This document shows, one piece after another, positions 23,630 to 26,264 of a stretch of 26,264 bases of DNA. The stretch covers positions 1 to 26,264 of the forward strand of contig CAZMVD010000053.1 of NCBI GenBank assembly GCA_964569425.1. The letters are read 5' to 3'. The DNA comes from JACQXM01 sp964569425. Its GTDB lineage: Bacteria > Planctomycetota > Phycisphaerae > UBA1845. The position numbers and the translations under genes are program-made. Under the pieces are notes generated by a model. The model was given only the letters and a program-made list of their open reading frames with translations. It was not told the origin of the DNA and did no database searches. Position 1 is the stretch's first letter. Each line of letters starts with the position of its first letter.

Positions 23630-24712
23630 ATGGCGATGACGAAGTGGAGACAAGGCATGAGGAGCCTGACGCCCAACGGAAGGCGCGGATCGGTGGTCGG
23701 GGTTATCGTGCTGGTCGGCTGCCTCTGTGTTGGATGGGCAGCGCCCGGCCTCGGCGCCGACGCGCCCGCGGATCGCTTTGTGGCGGCGCTGGATACCCAT
23801 AGCGCGATTCCGGCGGAGGCGCGAGCGCTGATCAAGGAGACGTGGTCGAAGTGTGTCGACTGCGACGGCGCGGAGTTTCTGGTGCAGGGGTTGAGCGTGT
23901 TGTCGCCGCGGTTTCGAGAGGGTCTGGATGCGTATGACCGGGAGGACTACGTCGCGACGGCGAAGATCATGGCGGCGCTGCGGTCGGACGGCGATCCATT
24001 CCTCGCTCATCATGGCGCCGTCTATGAGATCAAGGCGCTGGTGGCGCTGGAGCGGATGACGGATGCGCTGGAGCGCATCTCGACGTTGCGCGCGGACGGG
24101 GGCGCAGCGTTGGAACAGCACACCTATGACGGCGCGGAAATCGCGTTTCTGCACGGGTTCTGCCTGCTTCAGGATCTGCAATACGAAGAGGCCGAGAAGG
24201 CACTGATGAGTTTTCTGGTGGAACATGGCGACGCGCCGCAGCGCCTGGTGCTTTCTGCGCAGCAGATGCTGGCGGAACTGGAGCATCGTCAGGCGGGGCG
24301 CATCGGCGAAGTGGTGGATTTGATGCAGTTCGCCGGACGGCGGCTGAGCGACGGCGATTCCGGGGATCGGCTACAGGGTCGTCAGCAGCGGATCATTGAC
24401 CTGTTGGATCGGTTGATCAAAGACGCCGAGCAGCAGGAGCAAAGCAGCAGCAGTAGCAGCAACAGCGATGGCAGCGGCGGCGGTTCACAGAATCGCCGGC
24501 CGCAGACGCCGATGCAGCAATCGCGCCTGCCGCAGGGGGCGCCATCGGGTGAATGGCTGGAAGAGGGCAGGCGGGCGAATCCCGGTGAGGTGTGGGGGGC
24601 CATGCCTCTGGGGGAACGTGAGCGCATATTGCAGGCGTTGCGAGAGAGTTTCCCGAATCGCTATCGCCGGCTCGTTGAACAATACTATGAAGAGCTGGCG
24701 AAGAAACCCTGA
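23630..24712 (+). CDS. Exported TPR-like protein
   Basis: Exported protein of 360 aa. The N-terminal hydrophobic segment (about 21-36) contains LVGC (Cys31), a plausible lipobox, although cleavage by signal peptidase I after GLGA is also possible. Residues about 45-225 are helical with TPR-like alternation (AYDREDYVATAKIMAAL, FCLLQDLQYEEAEKALMSFL), and a CVDC motif lies near residue 76. A Ser/Gly linker (EQQEQSSSSSSNSDGSGGG) separates this from a short C-terminal module, WGAMPLGERERILQALRESF then NRYRRLVEQYYEELAKK. That end resembles a motif I associate with proteins adjacent to DUF4175-like genes. GAGGG lies 9 nt upstream of ATG 23630; ATG 23636 is an alternative. No enzymatic function recognised. 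Confidence 0.8.
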   Translation: MAMTKWRQGMRSLTPNGRRGSVVGVIVLVGCLCVGWAAPGLGADAPADRFVAALDTHSAIPAEARALIKETWSKCVDCDGAEFLVQGLSVLSPRFREGLDAYDREDYVATAKIMAALRSDGDPFLAHHGAVYEIKALVALERMTDALERISTLRADGGAALEQHTYDGAEIAFLHGFCLLQDLQYEEAEKALMSFLVEHGDAPQRLVLSAQQMLAELEHRQAGRIGEVVDLMQFAGRRLSDGDSGDRLQGRQQRIIDLLDRLIKDAEQQEQSSSSSSNSDGSGGGSQNRRPQTPMQQSRLPQGAPSGEWLEEGRRANPGEVWGAMPLGERERILQALRESFPNRYRRLVEQYYEELAKKP

Positions 24713-24755
24713 TCTACGTACGCCATCGGGCGAAGGACCGAGAGGCGGCGGGGGC

Positions 24756-26015
24756 GTGACTTCCCTGCGCCGCAGGAATCGGTTTGACTGCCGGGTGTGG
24801 ATGGTGTCGCTGTTCATTTCCGGTGTTCTCGGGGTTTCCGGTCCTGTGTCCCGGGCGGCGACCGTACAATTGTCTCTGGTGGACGGGTCCACAGCACAGG
24901 GCGAGTTTCAGGGCATTCACGACGGTCGGATGACCATCACCGTCCAGGAGGCGCCGCGAACGTTCTCCATGGAAGATGTGATTCAGGTGCGACTGCCGGC
25001 TTCGTCCATCGTGAGGCCGGGGGGGACCGCGGTATTCCATCTGGCGGATGGGGGGCGGTTGTATGGGACGCTGGCGGGCGAAGGGCAAGACGCGTTGACG
25101 GTGCGGAGTGTGCTCGGGCCGGATCTGGCGATTCGCTTCGACCGGTTGGCGGGCGTTCGACTGGGCGACGCGGCGGCGCTTCCGGCGGCGGCGGAGGTGT
25201 TTGCCCAAACGCTGGCGCAGCGACGGACCGGCCAGGACATGCTGGTGGCGCTGGGCGAGGAGCAGGTGCGGGTCCTGCCTGGCCGGCTCACTCGGCTGGG
25301 TCCGGAAGGCGGGGCATTTCTTTTTGGCGACCGAGAGCGCGCGTTTTCGATCGACAAGGCGTTCGGGGTGATTTTTGCGGCGGGCGCGCGCTCGGAGTCG
25401 ATGTATCCGGCCACGGTGGTGTTGGTGGATGGGTCGGAGGTTTCGGGCACGCTGCGTTCGGCGGAGGAACGCTCGCTGCGTCTGGATGCTTCTTTGGGTC
25501 AGGAAGTGGTGATCGCCCTTGCGGAGGTGGCGGTGGTGCGGATGCGCAGCCGTCGGGTGGTTTTTCTCAGCGACCTGGCGACGCACAGCGAGCGGGTCGA
25601 GGGGCGGCTGCACCGACCGAGCCCGGTGCGGCGCGATGTGAATGCGGCCGGCGGGCCACTTTCGCTGAACGGCATTGTCTATCCCAAAGGACTGGGCGTG
25701 ATCAGCCGGGCGGAGTTGATTTTTGAACTCGGTGGGGAGTTTGAGCGTTTCGTGTCGGCCGTGGGTATTGATGATGGTGTGCGACCGCGGGGCAGTGTGG
25801 TGTTTGTGGTCCAGGGGGACGGGCGGATGTTGTATTCGAGCGGGTTGTTGACCGGTACGGATGCGGCGCGAGAGCTCAATGTCGACGTGCAGGGTGTGGA
25901 GTTCCTGACACTACTGGTCGATTATGGTGACGACCTGGACCTTTCGGACATGGCGAACTGGGCGGGGGCGCGGTTGCTTCGCCCATCGCCGGACCCCGCG
26001 ACACCCACGCAGTAG
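24756..26015 (+). CDS. Exported protein with DG-repeat beta domain and NPCBM domain
   Basis: Exported protein of about 419 aa. The signal sequence MTSLRRRNRF... has its hydrophobic core near VWMVSLFISGVLGVSG and possible cleavage after SRAA (residue 35). The middle has three to four copies of a beta-rich unit with the pattern VxLxDG(S/G)xxxGxL: near residues 40, 94, 160 (diverged) and 222. The C-terminal NPCBM domain (about 289-412) shows GPLSLNGIVYPKGLGV and the ending LTLLVDYGDDLDLSDMANWA, a carbohydrate-binding-associated fold. GTG 24756 is preferred because AGAGG lies 10 nt upstream; ATG 24687 would overlap the TPR gene by 26 nt and lacks a Shine-Dalgarno sequence. Glycan or cell-surface binding is likely. 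Confidence 0.85.
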   Translation: MTSLRRRNRFDCRVWMVSLFISGVLGVSGPVSRAATVQLSLVDGSTAQGEFQGIHDGRMTITVQEAPRTFSMEDVIQVRLPASSIVRPGGTAVFHLADGGRLYGTLAGEGQDALTVRSVLGPDLAIRFDRLAGVRLGDAAALPAAAEVFAQTLAQRRTGQDMLVALGEEQVRVLPGRLTRLGPEGGAFLFGDRERAFSIDKAFGVIFAAGARSESMYPATVVLVDGSEVSGTLRSAEERSLRLDASLGQEVVIALAEVAVVRMRSRRVVFLSDLATHSERVEGRLHRPSPVRRDVNAAGGPLSLNGIVYPKGLGVISRAELIFELGGEFERFVSAVGIDDGVRPRGSVVFVVQGDGRMLYSSGLLTGTDAARELNVDVQGVEFLTLLVDYGDDLDLSDMANWAGARLLRPSPDPATPTQ

Positions 26016-26105
26016 TACATGCGCGCGGTGAAGCCGTGACCCGACCGGCGCGAAGCCTATTGCCGGGATTGCGAGCGAAGCGCGGAGAACGAGGAACCGA
26101 CAACC

Positions 26106-26264
26106 GTGCGCAGGCGGACGATTCACATTCATTACGAACGACAAGAAGTTCGTTTGTTTTTTCTGGGCGCGCTGCTGGGATTGGGGAGCGTTGTTTGGGG
26201 TGCGTGGCCGGCTCTAAAGGCTACCGCAGTTTGGTGCACAGACTACCGGTTAGGTGCACAGCCT
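26106..26264 (+). CDS. 5' fragment of a membrane-anchored protein, cut by the window edge
   Basis: An open frame from GTG 26106 runs to the last base (53 codons, no stop). GAGGAA lies 9 nt upstream, a good ribosome binding site. The product begins with the basic MRRRTIHIHYERQEVR and then a hydrophobic helix (LFFLGALLGLGSVVWGAWPAL), typical of a signal anchor with an inside-positive N-terminus. Base composition is more AT-rich than the neighbours. It is probably the next member of the block. Function unknown. A 9-bp direct repeat lies in the last 32 bases, so the very end may reflect an assembly boundary. Confidence 0.6.
   Translation, partial: MRRRTIHIHYERQEVRLFFLGALLGLGSVVWGAWPALKATAVWCTDYRLGAQP
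26233..26261 (+). repeat. Short direct repeat at the window end
   Basis: GGTGCACAG occurs at 26233-26241 and again at 26253-26261, a 20-nt period, the last bases before the edge. It contains the GTGCAC palindrome. It could mark a repeat that ended the assembly or an insertion boundary. Confidence 0.5.

Overview
The window looks like a fragment of a high-GC planctomycete (Planctomycetota) chromosome. The evidence is the RpoA N-terminus (MRMRWRGLELP), an enlarged ribosomal protein L17, the strong G/C third-position bias, and several very large exported proteins of kinds common in that phylum (PQQ-like propellers, cyclase-like repeats, VWA membrane proteins, NPCBM). The class is not resolved. 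All calls come from reading the sequence; no homology search was run.

Positions 1-5869 are housekeeping. rpoA and rplQ form the tail of the ribosomal-protein/alpha operon and are followed closely by a HIT-family hydrolase. A convergent yjbQ (UPF0047) gene follows. Its start lies back to back with aroC (chorismate synthase) across a 99-nt divergent promoter region that looks leaderless for yjbQ. A class II tRNA-Leu(UAG) and ffh (SRP GTPase) complete this part. Both convergent or terminal junctions carry weak terminator-like hairpins.

Positions 6100-26015 are one co-directional block of ten exported, membrane or chaperone genes: a 1536-aa exported protein with two PQQ-like beta-propellers separated by a helical repeat region; a prenyltransferase/squalene-cyclase-like repeat protein coupled to it by ATGA; a MoxR AAA+ ATPase; a DUF58 protein; a BatA-type VWA membrane protein; a second VWA membrane protein; a DUF4175-like three-TM protein; an exported Gln-rich coiled-coil protein with a collagen-like Gly-X-Y tract; a TPR-like exported protein; and an NPCBM-domain protein. 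The last 159 bases hold the 5' end of another membrane-anchored gene, cut by the window edge.

The MoxR-DUF58-VWA-VWA core resembles the MoxR/Bat systems, in which an AAA+ ATPase acts with VWA proteins at the membrane. Here the core is embedded between an exported propeller/cyclase pair and exported scaffold-like proteins. A reasonable hypothesis is an envelope-assembly or envelope-stress machine, with the VWA proteins linking cytoplasmic ATPase to periplasmic repeat proteins. That is inference from gene order and domains. The tight junctions (ATGA overlaps, 17-32 nt overlaps) support co-expression of at least the pairs involved. The moxR leader contains a perfect inverted repeat and two mutually exclusive hairpins that may regulate the downstream part of the block separately.
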